From the NCBI GenBank assembly GCA_001657325.1, contig LWRO01000001.1:124001-188000 (forward strand): a stretch of 64,000 bases of DNA, read 5' to 3'. Below, piece by piece: positions 10,201 to 18,900 of the stretch (within the stretch, counting starts at the first letter, position 1; every line of letters starts with the position of its first letter). The stretch is from Geitlerinema sp. BBD 1991-9 (GTDB lineage Bacteria > Cyanobacteriota > Cyanobacteriia > Cyanobacteriales > Geitlerinemataceae). A program made the position numbers and the translations under genes. The notes beneath the pieces were generated by a model. The model did not search any database. It saw only the letters and a list, made by a program, of their open reading frames with translations, and was not told where the DNA came from.

Positions 10201-10939
10201 GATCTTCGGCGAGTCGATCGCGTTGAGCAATCAATTCCCGTTCCACAATGCGACTGCGATCTTCGCGTTCTTCAACTTCCGCGAGTTTCTGTTTCGCCCG
10301 TTCGATTTTTCGATCGAATGCCGCCACCCCCGCCAGTTCGTCTACAATTTCCCGGCGTTCCCGAGCGTTCATCGAAATAATGCTCGTCACGTCCCCCTGT
10401 AACACCACGTTGTAGCCTTCCGGGTAAATTCGCAGGTCGTTGAGCTTATCGTGAAGTTCGCCCAGGGTAGACGCTTCGCCGTTAATATAATAGGTCGAGG
10501 TGTAGCTCCCCGATGGGGTCACACGCAATCGCCGCGTGACGCTCCAATCTCCATCGACCCATTTCGGCGGATCGGGATCGATATCTGTGGGTACGTCACC
10601 GTTTTCCGAATTGCCATTTCCCAAATTGCCATTTCCCGAATTGCCGTTTTCCGAATCGACTTGAGGAAATTCGCCGTCGAGATCGAAGGTGACCGTGACG
10701 CTGGCTTCAACGGTGGATTTGCGAGAACTTTGCTGTTGGTTGACGAGATCGGGCAATCGATCGGCACGCATTCCCTTAGACGAAGCGATCCCCAAACAAA
10801 ACAGCAGCGCGTCGAGAATGTTTGACTTGCCCGAACCGTTGGGCCCAGAAACCACTGTAAACACCGGTTCAAACGGAATCCGCGTGGTTCCGCCAAAGGA
10901 TTTGAAATTAACGAGTTCGATTTGTTTGATGTGAACCAT
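7286..10939 (-). CDS. smc: Chromosome segregation ATPase SMC
   Basis: The large coiled-coil ATPase that organises and helps segregate the chromosome with ScpA/ScpB. The N-terminal head has Walker A GPNGSGKSNILDALLF. Two long Gln/Glu-rich coiled coils flank a hinge near the middle (GICGLVAQLGRVEPGYQ region). The C-terminal head carries the signature SMSGGEKSLTALS and Walker B FYAFDEVDMFLD. Length is about 1217 residues, normal for bacterial SMC. I place the start at the ATG ending at 10939 (MVHIKQIELVNFKSFGG), the conserved SMC N-terminus; an in-frame ATG nine codons upstream also exists. A Asn/Gly-rich insert in the head is encoded by a short tandem repeat. Confidence 0.95.
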   Translation of the reverse strand: MVHIKQIELVNFKSFGGTTRIPFEPVFTVVSGPNGSGKSNILDALLFCLGIASSKGMRADRLPDLVNQQQSSRKSTVEASVTVTFDLDGEFPQVDSENGNSGNGNLGNGNSENGDVPTDIDPDPPKWVDGDWSVTRRLRVTPSGSYTSTYYINGEASTLGELHDKLNDLRIYPEGYNVVLQGDVTSIISMNARERREIVDELAGVAAFDRKIERAKQKLAEVEEREDRSRIVERELIAQRDRLAEDRVKAEKYQQLRAELHQKQQWEIVLNWQQLRDREGKIREQIEAGDRTRAQLTEELSQLTARIHTTHEELETLNAKVRALGEDELIAQQATLAQQQAEKRQLQERQAELQQQREQTQASVSQIEGNIKFWQQNITEFQQQQQILETETLARLKAARDEARGDLDRTREAANALAASAQAWVQEQTQLRRKTETLLQTLEPLRSERVQLSERVTHLTEQIREREQSISDLDRDLTEKQQQAETLSQQEAEARERLGTLDRQAKAAEEELQIQQETQNRLHREQREKQRRLDKLEAQTHAMREASGSYATQLVMQSGLSGICGLVAQLGRVEPGYQLALETAAGGRLGFLVVEDDLVASAAIQLLKEKRAGRATFLPLNKIRAPRFSPHREVERTAGFLDYAVNLLECDERYDEVFAYVFGNTVVFDRLDNARTVLGKTRIVTLDGELLETSGAMTGGANRGNSSHLHFGSVETEESAEVRELRDRLAKIAEILERCDAEITRWAGEVKLASKALADAKQHYREVQLKAERVRDEIQGLHAQLDRGRSQLDNFRQELDTAGARLQQLEGELPLLESELQQLRAQLAELEKSQTHSEWQQLQAQIQEREAVLADRSRDVRQAEEQVRDLVDRIDRLTEKIHDSQHQRETLQQQQEQQQIQAAALRDREVGIDRQLEQTRAAIAEIEVKLGEEKQVRDRTETALREWRVTQQQLDWRIQKLQETQDGRHEQLQQVREQLREQQQELPEPMPEVPPNVKLDVLQKELRSIAKRIEAMEPVNMLALEEFDRTQARLADLSEKLAILEGERTELMLRIENFTTLRFRAFREAFDAVNENFATIFAELSQGDGYLQLSDPDDPFSSGLNLVAHPKGKPVQRLASMSGGEKSLTALSFIFALQRYRPSPFYAFDEVDMFLDGANVERLAKMIEKQARHAQFIVVSLRRPMIASSQRTIGVTQARGAYTQVLGLTLQHESASV
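10599..10658. repeat. Four 15-base tandem repeats inside smc
   Basis: Four imperfect units (pattern CCRTTTTCCRAATTG on the plus strand) encode an Asn-Gly-Asn type low-complexity linker in the SMC N-terminal head, after the EFPQVDSENG segment. The unit is a multiple of three, so gain or loss keeps the reading frame. Confidence 0.85.
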
Positions 10940-11130
10940 GCAGACTGTTTCGATCGAAAAAGACAAGCCGCCAACGAAAAACTGGCGAACGATCGATCCG
11001 ATTTCTAACGATGCAAAGGGATTTTATCCCAAGCTTCTCCGATTCAAACTAGAGTAACATTTACATTTGAAGCGTAGGGGTGGGGTCTTCCCGACCGTAC
11101 CGTTTGTTTTTTCCGCCACCTCAGTCACTC

Positions 11131-13488
11131 TCAGAATGACGATGGCGAGCAGCTTTCAGGTTGCCATCGAGAAGGATGCGGATTTCTCCCGCCCCGACTG
11201 GCCGTCAAAACGACTTGACCCTCAGCGTTGACGTACCAATCTCGCGCTTCGACCAGTGGAGTGGTTTCCGGCCGATCGATGATACTACGCACCGCTGACG
11301 CGAACGAAGTTCGATCGTCTGACGTTTCTTCTTCGTCCACTTCTGCTACATCTTGCAAATCGACCCACGTTGCCGTCGTTGGAAAGACAGCATCGGGTAT
11401 CTGAGGCAAACCACCGCGTCCCGTGATGTAAAACGCGCTGTTTCGTCCGGTCGCGCAAGGGTCGGTGCTGAGGACGGAAGCTGCATCTACAGGATTGGCG
11501 GACAAACTGACCAGTCCCGCTGCCGTATCGATGTCTGGGGTGTTGAGTTCGACCGTTCCACCAAACGACGATCCGAGGGCAGAAGTGGCAGTGATATCGC
11601 TTTCGGGGGTTAATCTGTTGCGGAATTGGGTTCCGAAAATACCTTGAGTGTTGATGGTGACTTGTCCTCCGGCTGCGTCGCGGGCGTTAGCGGTAATGTC
11701 GCTGTTTTCGAGGGCGGTTAGGGTATCGGTATCGATCGTGATATTTCCCGCAGGGAAGGGGCCTTCGGCATTCGTTTGAATACGACTGCCGTGCCGTAGG
11801 ATGGTCGTACCTGCATCGATTTGAACGTTCCCCCCTCGGCCCTGGGTATCTGCAGATATCTCTGCATCATCGCTCAGTTGAACGAATTCAGCTCGTACAA
11901 TTACATCACCTGCTGTAGAGTCAGGATTGGCTGGATTTTTGTGGTTTGAGAACAATTGCGCGCTATCGCGTACTTCTACTCTGTTTGCCGTAATGATGAC
12001 GCTGCCCGCATTCCCTCTTCCCGCCACATTCCGACGTTCGCTATATGCCACACTGGTGAACGCACCGCTCCCAAATTGATTGTCGGGCGTAGAACCCGAA
12101 AATAGGACGGTATCAGTTGCGTCCACCTCGATCGTTCCACCATCGCCTTCACCCCAAATTGTTGCCGTTAGCTGAGCGCCATCGCGTATTTCTACCCTGT
12201 TGGCCGTAATGCTGACATCACCAGCATTCCCGATTCCTGAATCCTCTACGTTCGCGAAGATCGCGCTACTTGCCCCCTCTGGAGAATTACTCGCGAAGAC
12301 CAGCGTATCGGTCACATCCAATCTGACGGCTCCACCATCGCCTTCACCCCAAGTACTCGAACTCAAAGTCGACCCATCTCGCACGTCCAATGTATTGGCA
12401 ACGACGCTCACGTCACCCGCGCTGCCACCACTTGGACTCCAGGTTTCTGCGTATGCAAATGAGCCTTCACGTAAATTCAGTCGATCGGCATAAATGTTAA
12501 TGCCAGAACCATCCTCACTGCCCAGGGTATCAGCCAAAACACTTGACTCGCCTGCAATATCGATCTCCGAGCCCCAAATCTGAATTTCCCCCCCACCTTC
12601 ACCACTTGCAAACAAGGCACTTTGTCCAGCAATCCTAATATTGCCGAACTGTTCGACCGTGTCGTAGCCCAGTATCCACCCCAAGTCTGTTGGGGTCAGC
12701 GCAACCGTTTCCCCTGCCGCTACACTACCCAATTCAATCCGCCCTGCTGATGCCTCGAACAGCCCACCGTTCACGTCCAAGTCGCCGCCCACCAAACCCA
12801 AGGTTCGACCCTCCATGACCTGCAATCCGTTTGAATTGCTGACAAACGCCTGCTGATTTTCAGGAGATGTATCGGGAAATCCAGACTCAGAAATAAATCC
12901 AAATCCAGAACCACTGACCGAAATTGCCCCAGGATTCCCACCAAACTGCAAACCCAGTGGAACGTTCACCGTCAACAACGGTGGTGTATCGGGGTTAGTC
13001 GCACTGAATTCATACCCGTTGGGAAAACTGAAACGGTCGGCGGTAGTAGCAACAAACGAGCCGTTGAGGTTTAATCTGGCGTTGGGCCCAAACACGATAC
13101 CGTTGGGGTTGAGCAAAAATAGGTTGGCATCTCCGAGTACGCCCAAAGTACCCAAAATTTCAGAGACATTACCTCCCGTCACCCGCGTCAGGATATTGTC
13201 CACTGCTGCCGGATGGCTGAAATTAACGGTGCGTCCGTCTCCGATATTGAAGTCCTGAAAACTGTGAAATAGGTTGTCACCGCGCACGGCTCCCCCGTCG
13301 ACTCGATCGGTGAAGGGATCGACTGTTGTCACCACAGACGCTTCGGAGCCTAACGTATCATCGGGGACAATCTGCCCGTGCGTCGGGCAGTTGAAAGCTC
13401 CTAACCCAAGGCCAATGCTGCCAGCAAGCCAAATTAAGTTAGATCTGAGTTTTTTCAATTGCCTTTCCAGACTACAATCAACGACCAC
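11131..13488 (-). CDS. Filamentous haemagglutinin N-terminal (TPS) domain exoprotein
   Basis: A secreted 785-residue protein. A hydrophobic signal (about residues 15-38) is followed by the two-partner secretion domain with its landmarks: NLFHSFQDFNI, the NPNGIVFGPNA block and repeated G-x-I/V beta-helix strands. The passenger repeats SITANRVEIRDGAQL-like units, consistent with a right-handed beta-helix. Exoproteins of this class leave the cell through a TpsB outer-membrane pore; no TpsB gene is in the window, so the partner must be elsewhere. It could act in adhesion or surface interactions. The start is uncertain: GTG at 13488, or TTG at 13458 just after an AAAGG-like ribosome site. The C-terminus ends in a Trp/Ser-rich tail common in cyanobacterial members. 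Confidence 0.87.
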   Translation of the reverse strand: MVVDCSLERQLKKLRSNLIWLAGSIGLGLGAFNCPTHGQIVPDDTLGSEASVVTTVDPFTDRVDGGAVRGDNLFHSFQDFNIGDGRTVNFSHPAAVDNILTRVTGGNVSEILGTLGVLGDANLFLLNPNGIVFGPNARLNLNGSFVATTADRFSFPNGYEFSATNPDTPPLLTVNVPLGLQFGGNPGAISVSGSGFGFISESGFPDTSPENQQAFVSNSNGLQVMEGRTLGLVGGDLDVNGGLFEASAGRIELGSVAAGETVALTPTDLGWILGYDTVEQFGNIRIAGQSALFASGEGGGEIQIWGSEIDIAGESSVLADTLGSEDGSGINIYADRLNLREGSFAYAETWSPSGGSAGDVSVVANTLDVRDGSTLSSSTWGEGDGGAVRLDVTDTLVFASNSPEGASSAIFANVEDSGIGNAGDVSITANRVEIRDGAQLTATIWGEGDGGTIEVDATDTVLFSGSTPDNQFGSGAFTSVAYSERRNVAGRGNAGSVIITANRVEVRDSAQLFSNHKNPANPDSTAGDVIVRAEFVQLSDDAEISADTQGRGGNVQIDAGTTILRHGSRIQTNAEGPFPAGNITIDTDTLTALENSDITANARDAAGGQVTINTQGIFGTQFRNRLTPESDITATSALGSSFGGTVELNTPDIDTAAGLVSLSANPVDAASVLSTDPCATGRNSAFYITGRGGLPQIPDAVFPTTATWVDLQDVAEVDEEETSDDRTSFASAVRSIIDRPETTPLVEARDWYVNAEGQVVLTASRGGRNPHPSRWQPESCSPSSF

Positions 13489-14101
13489 TTTAACCTATGC
13501 CAGTAACATTTTCTACAGGGAAACTATGCCTCAAAAAGCGATCGATTTTTATATGAATTGTTCTCTAAAAAAGGCATAAATACCTGAGATACTGCCATTT
13601 TATACAGGCAATCGCGCCCGAGCCTCGCTACACTCTCTCAGCGTGCTTGCCGAACCAGCATAAACAATTCATGCAGCATATGTTTCCCAAAATGGGTGAA
13701 TTCTCTCCAAGCTTGAAGATCGATAAGCCTCGTCCAGTCTGTGTTATGGCTCTCTTCCCATCTCCACGGGCAATGTTATGACAACGATCTGAGGTGAACC
13801 CCATCGGAAGTCATGTGGCTTGCGCGTAACGTTGATTGCTCGCTTACTCGATTCCAAACGGGTATACATGACTCGATCGACGAACAGGTCAATTCTTCGA
13901 CTGGGTTCCCTCTTCCCGGCTACGGTGTTACGCCTGACTCGATGGCGGTTCCGAACTTTTGTGACCGAAATCACAGAGATTGACAATTTGGCTCATGATT
14001 TTTTTCAAAAAAGCGCACTGAAAGTTTGGACTCAACTCACTTCCCAACGCCAGAAGATCGGGCATGATTAAAAATATACAAGTCGAGTGGACGTTAAGTT
14101 G
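13489..14101. other. Intergenic stretch, no supported gene
   Basis: A 613-base stretch between the exoprotein and a small peptide gene. Open frames at 13744-13986 (minus) and 13820-14071 (plus) overlap each other, have basic atypical compositions and show no recognisable family, so I do not call them. Nothing else stands out. Confidence 0.4.
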
Positions 14102-14254
14102 ATGCTGAATAAAACCCTTGTGATTTCTGCCTCTGCTCTGTTCGTCGCTTTTGGTGTAATCGTAGCCTCTGCTGAAGCCAGATATTGTGGTAGAGGCGAA
14201 TGCTTACCGATCGATGGTGAGTCTTTGGTTGTGGAGTACCAAGCGGACAGATAA
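14102..14254 (+). CDS. Small secreted peptide, 50 residues, two cysteines
   Basis: ATG to TAA encodes 50 residues. The first 26 or so form a textbook signal peptide: basic N-terminus MLNK, a hydrophobic core, and ASAEA as a likely signal peptidase I site. The mature part is about 24 residues and carries the CGRGEC cysteine pair, then an acidic tail. I do not recognise a family. It stands alone, between an exoprotein and a CHAT-like gene. The signal peptide makes chance coding less likely, but no ribosome site is obvious upstream. Confidence 0.45.
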   Translation: MLNKTLVISASALFVAFGVIVASAEARYCGRGECLPIDGESLVVEYQADR

Positions 14255-14593
14255 TTTTGAAGCCTCTCTGAGGTCTGAGGAATCTGAATCTCGATATCCT
14301 CGCTGAAGAATCTTCACGAGAAAGGCTGTTTCAATACTCCCCCCAGTACGCCAGAACAGGGGGGAAATTGTCCTAATGCTCGATACGGAGTACTCTTCAC
14401 GATACTAGACCAGCCATTTTCAGATCCCTCTCTGAAAAATCCGTTCCATCCTTAAACGCCATCCGATCGATCGAGTCGAATTTCTGCGTTGGCTATAAGC
14501 CTTCAACGAAAAGACGATCGCGACCGCGTAAAAGCTTCACGGCTTCTCCGCACCTCTGATAAAATGCGATCGAGCGGTACGGGGTGAAACGTG
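14255..14593. other. Intergenic stretch with C6/G6 inverted repeat
   Basis: No gene is supported. Arms of six C (around 14337-14343) and six G (around 14359-14364) can pair around a loop of about 15 bases and may end the small peptide transcript, although no T run follows. GGGGTGA at 14581-14587 is a good ribosome site for the next gene. Confidence 0.4.
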
Positions 14594-15178
14594 ATGAAAG
14601 TTGCGATTTTTGAAGTTTGCCGCAATCCAGAGATCGAAAAACAAACCGAAACGCTGATGCTGTCGGAGTTTTTCAAGCGTAGCGGAATTCCGTGTAACGT
14701 TTACAGTAACGATGGCATTTGGACGCAACGAACATTTCTCAATCGATCGCTACTTCAGAAATGCTTGACTGAAGCGGGTCTTTCCGTGGTTCACCTCGCC
14801 CTACACGGAGATCGAAACGGACTGGTGATTCGCTGGTCGAACGCCGAGAAAATCCGAGATCGACGGCCGCAAGACTTACTTTCACCCAGCGATATCGAAA
14901 TGTCCGGCGAGTGGCGAGATAAACTGGTGGTCAGTGGAGCTTACAGTGCCGCACAACTGGCAGATTCGTTTCTCAAAGCCGGGGTAACGGCAGCAGTATT
15001 TCCCGAACACCCCATTTCATATCAGCATCTCGTTCCTTTTTTGGAAGTATTCTATGGAAAACTGGCAGCGGGACAGTCCGTTCGGGTTGCGATGAATGCT
15101 GGAGTGGAAAAGTTTCCCGATCTCAAGAGCTTTAAAATTTTCTCCCGTCGCAGTGCCGATACGTTAGTGTTCGGCTAA
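14594..15178 (+). CDS. Stand-alone CHAT-like (caspase-fold) protein with the catalytic Cys missing
   Basis: A 194-residue protein resembling the CHAT peptidase domain without partner domains. The histidine motif VVHLALHGD (about residues 65-73) matches the CHAT block around the catalytic His. After a strand, where active CHAT proteins have a SAC-type motif with the nucleophile, this one reads VVSGAYSAAQLADSF, with no Cys. The following AGVTAAVFPEHPIS and FLEVFYGKLAAGQSVRVAM match the end of the CHAT fold (FY..L..G.S...A). I infer an inactive pseudoprotease or nucleotide/partner-sensing relative. The start is ATG 14594, seven bases after GGGGTGA; a GTG immediately before it is also possible. 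No TPR, WD40 or gasdermin gene is adjacent. Confidence 0.62.
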   Translation: MKVAIFEVCRNPEIEKQTETLMLSEFFKRSGIPCNVYSNDGIWTQRTFLNRSLLQKCLTEAGLSVVHLALHGDRNGLVIRWSNAEKIRDRRPQDLLSPSDIEMSGEWRDKLVVSGAYSAAQLADSFLKAGVTAAVFPEHPISYQHLVPFLEVFYGKLAAGQSVRVAMNAGVEKFPDLKSFKIFSRRSADTLVFG

Positions 15179-15263
15179 AAGATTGCGAGGTGCGAAACCG
15201 GATAGCCCGCTTGGGGCCGTCCGGTTCGAGCGAATCGGACTTGGGCTTTCACCAAGCACGGGT

Positions 15264-15545
15264 TTATGCGCTAGGGGCGACTTTTTCTTTGAACAGCTTT
15301 CCTGCGGAAAACGCCGGAACTTTTGTTGCCGGGATGATCATTTTGTCCCCCGTTTTCGGGTTGCGGCCTTCCCGTGCTTTGCGCTCTCTGGCTTCAAAAG
15401 AGCCAAATCCGACCAGTGTAACTTTATCGTCGCTCGAAACAGCTTCTACGATCGCTTCGAGGGCTGCTGTTATGACAGCGTCGGCTTCCTTTTTCGTCAC
15501 GCCCGCTTTTGATGCGACACGATCGACGAGTTCTCCTTTGTTCAT
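15264..15545 (-). CDS. hup: DNA-binding protein HU
   Basis: A 93-residue nucleoid protein that bends DNA as a dimer. It begins MNKGELVDRVA, has the GFGSFEAR core and the RNPKTG beta-arm tip that intercalates in the minor groove. Length and motifs are standard for cyanobacterial HU. It is divergent from the RND pump gene, with about 400 bases between them. Confidence 0.95.
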   Translation of the reverse strand: MNKGELVDRVASKAGVTKKEADAVITAALEAIVEAVSSDDKVTLVGFGSFEARERKAREGRNPKTGDKMIIPATKVPAFSAGKLFKEKVAPSA

Positions 15546-15797
15546 ATATTGATGCTCCTTAGCGTTCGGACTATCGGTGTGTGACAGTGCCTTTCAGTTT
15601 ACTCTCGTCACTTTAGGCAGGAAACATCGCTAGAGATTTCGGCTGAAAACACCTGAAACTCCCGTGTTTCCGATATTTCACTGATTTATTCTAAGGGGTG
15701 TTCGCCCGATCTGGATCGAGGAAAGGATTAATTTATCTTGATTTCAGGATTTTTTTCGATTCTCTACTTTCAATCGTCCCAAATTTTAGCAAAAAGC

Positions 15798-15826
15798 TTG
15801 ACAATTCATGAAAGATTGAGTAATAA
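15798..15826 (+). promoter_or_regulatory. Possible sigma-70 promoter upstream of the RND pump
   Basis: TTGACA, a 17-base spacer, then TAATAA. The -35 is a full consensus match and the -10 matches at four of six positions. It reads toward the pump gene 120 bases downstream and would pass through the palindromic operator. Confidence 0.45.
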
Positions 15827-15859
15827 ACTGACTCGAATTTCTCACCTCGATCGATTGTA

Positions 15860-15888
15860 TTGACTGTATAACTACGTAGTTATACAAT
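15860..15888 (+). promoter_or_regulatory. RND pump promoter with a perfect 22-base palindromic operator
   Basis: TTGACT and TACAAT are spaced by 17 bases and form a good sigma-70 promoter. A perfect palindrome, 15865-15886 (TGTATAACTA/TAGTTATACA halves), occupies the spacer and part of both boxes, where a bound dimer would block RNA polymerase. The core is ATAAC-N6-GTTAT. Similar sites lie in the rhodanese-SQR promoter and upstream of D1'. A TetR- or ArsR-type repressor is likely; its identity is not shown by the sequence. Confidence 0.75.
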
Positions 15889-15944
15889 GGGGTCAGAGTC
15901 ATGCCCATCCGACACACTCGATCGCCTGTTTACCGGAAACCACC

Positions 15945-18900
15945 ATGTCTGAGATACCCGACGCTGCCCCAAAACGAAATATCGTGGGGCAAATTACCGC
16001 TTACTTTATCAACTCCCAGGTAACGCTGCTCGTGATTGCGGCGCTGATCGTCTTTGGGTTGGCTGCTGCCTTCTTTACCCCCAAAGAAGAAAACCCGCAG
16101 ATCGTCGTACCGGGAGCCGACGTTTTTCTCCAATATCCCGGTGCCCCAGCAGAAGTAGTCGAACAAACGGTCACGCTGCCCATCGAAACCAAAATCCGAG
16201 AGTTGACGGGGGTAGAGTACGTCTATTCCACGTCGCAAAACTCTCAGGCGAAAGTGACGGTGCAGTTCTTCGTGGGGCAAGACTGGGAAGACTCACTATT
16301 CAAACTGCAAAACCATCTTTATAACTGGCAGGACGTTCTCCCAACCGGCGTAACGTATCTCGTCAAACCGTTGATTATCGACGACGTGCCGATCGTAACG
16401 CTAACGGTCACGGGGGCAGACTACGACGACAACCAGCTTCGGCGAGTCGGAGAACGGCTCCTCGAAGACCTTCGATCGATCCCAAATACCGGGAACCTCA
16501 CGATTAGCGGGGGACAGCCTCGGGCGATTCGCATCGATCTCGATCCCAACAAACTCGCCAGTTACAGACTCTCACCCGCCTCGATCGCGCAACGCTTGCA
16601 GGGTGAAAACGTCCAACTGCCCGCAGGGGACGTATCGGTTGGGGCCGATCGATTGTTTATCGAAGGGGGAAGTCTGTTCCAATCCGTCGAAGACATTCAA
16701 AACGTCATCGTCGGCTATACCGGAACAGAAGAAGGTACGCCGATTTACCTACGCGATGTCGCCACCGTTCGCGACGATTACGACGAACGAGTGACCTTCT
16801 CGCGCATTCAATACCGAGAAGACTGGGATATTCGCGATCCCTATCCCAATACGAAAGCGCATCCCGAGCGAGATTTTGTCAACCAACACGCCATCACCAT
16901 CGGTATCGCCAAGAAAGAAGGGACCAACGCCGTCACGGTGGCGAAACAAATTTTCAAACGAGTAGACGAACTGCGCGCGGACTTACCCCCCGGGGTGGAA
17001 ATCGCCGTCAGTCGTAACGACGGACGGACTGCGGCGCGAGCGGTTGGCGATTTGTACACCAGCCTGTTTCAAGCCATTGGGGTTGTGGTGCTGCTGCTGG
17101 TGATCTTCCTGGGATGGCGCGAAGCTTCGATCGTTGCCTTCGTCATTCCGTTGACTCTCGGCGGTACCCTACTCGTCGGCTGGATTGCCGGTCAGACGAT
17201 TAACCGAATTACCCTATTCGCGTTGATTCTAGCTTTGGGGACGCTAGTAGATGACGCCATTGCTGCCACAGAAAACATTCACCGACGCTTGGAAATGCGT
17301 CCGGGGATGAACTTCCAAGAAAAAACCGAAGAGGCCATCGCAGCACTCAACGAACTCGGTGCGCCGATTATCCTCTCGACGATCACCGTGATTCTGGCAT
17401 TTATTCCCATGCGCTTCGTGACGGGGATGATGGGGCCGTACATGGGACCGATGCCGTTTAACCTTCCCGTGGCGATGGCGATCAGTACGACGCTCGCCAT
17501 GACCGTTACGCCCTATCTGGGATTGCGTCTGATTAAAATCAAACCGCACAAACCCGGCGACTCGCGCAATGTGACCGATACCAAAATTTATAAATGGTAT
17601 CGGAGTGTCATGGAACCGCTACTCGACTCAGCCACACGGCGACGCTTCGTTATTTTCGTCATCATCGGGATGTTGCTGGCAACGTTCGTGTTGCCGTTAA
17701 CCCAAGCGGTGAAGTTCCGAATGCTGCCGAAGGCGGATAAAGATCGCTTCTTAATTCAGTTGGATATGCCACTCGGAACGGAGTTGGTGGAAACCGATCG
17801 AGTGGCTCGGGAAATGGAAGCCGTACTGACGCAAGATCCCGAGGTCGTTCAGTTCGAGACGTATAGCGGTATCGGGGCCCCCGTGGACTTTAACGGCTTG
17901 TTGCGCGGGAACACCGATCGTGCGGGAGAACACTTCGCCGATATCCGAGTTCACCTGACGAACAAAGACGCTCGCAAGATCGACTCAGAAGGCATCGTAT
18001 TCCGACTGCGGCCGCTCTTAGCCGAGATCGCCGGCCAAAACAACGCGGTGGTGAAACTGGTCGAGGATCCCCCAGGGCCTCCGGTTCGATCGACCATGCT
18101 CGCAGAAATCTACGGCCCGGACTACGACAAATTGCGGAATCTGGCCAAGGAAGTCCGTCAGGTGTTCGCCGAAACGAAAGAAGTCGTCGATATCGACGAC
18201 TCCGCCAAAAACCCCATTCCCCAAATGAGGTTGATCGTCGATCGAGCGAAGGTGAACCAAGCGGGGTTGACGACCCAGGAAATCGCGCAAACGTTGAATA
18301 TGGCAATTGCGGGGGCCAACGTTTCGACGCTGCAAGTTCCCGGCGAACTCAACCCCGTAGCCATCGAAGTCCGTTTCGCCTACTCCGATCGCCAGAGTGT
18401 AGACGACTTGAACCGGATTCAGATTCCCACGTCCAACGGGAATTTAGTTCCGCTGACGGAGTTAGTCTCGTTTGAACCCTCGATCGTCGATCTGCCGATC
18501 TTCCATAAAGATCAAAAACAAGTGACTTACGTGATGGGGGAAATGGGCGATCGATCGTCCGTTTACGCCGTCATCGACCAGTTGATTTACTTCCTGCGTC
18601 ACCCGTTACCCAAGGGGTATTACATCAAATGGGACGGTGAATGGAAACTCACCCTGGACGTGTTCCGCGATCTCGGCTTGGCGATGCTCGTGGCCGTGAT
18701 GCTGATTTACTTGATTTTGGTGGGTCAGTTCAGCAGTTTCAAAATTCCCTTAATCATGCTGGGAAGTATTCCCCTGGCGTTGATCGGGATTCTCATCGGC
18801 TTCTCCCTCAACGGCGTTTACTTTAGTGCAACGGCAATGATCGGGGTGATCGCGCTGGCGGGGATCGTGGTTCGCAACGCTATCGTTTTGCTAGAGTTCG

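Larger units (their letters stand above)
15546..15944. other. Divergent intergenic region between HU and the RND pump
   Basis: About 400 bases holding the HU promoter (leftward, not pinned down) and two possible rightward promoters for the pump, listed separately at 15798-15826 and 15860-15888. AT-rich in its middle. Confidence 0.5.

Noticed and set aside
13820-14071. 83-residue frame before the small secreted peptide
   Set aside because: Basic random-looking sequence overlapping another frame on the other strand.
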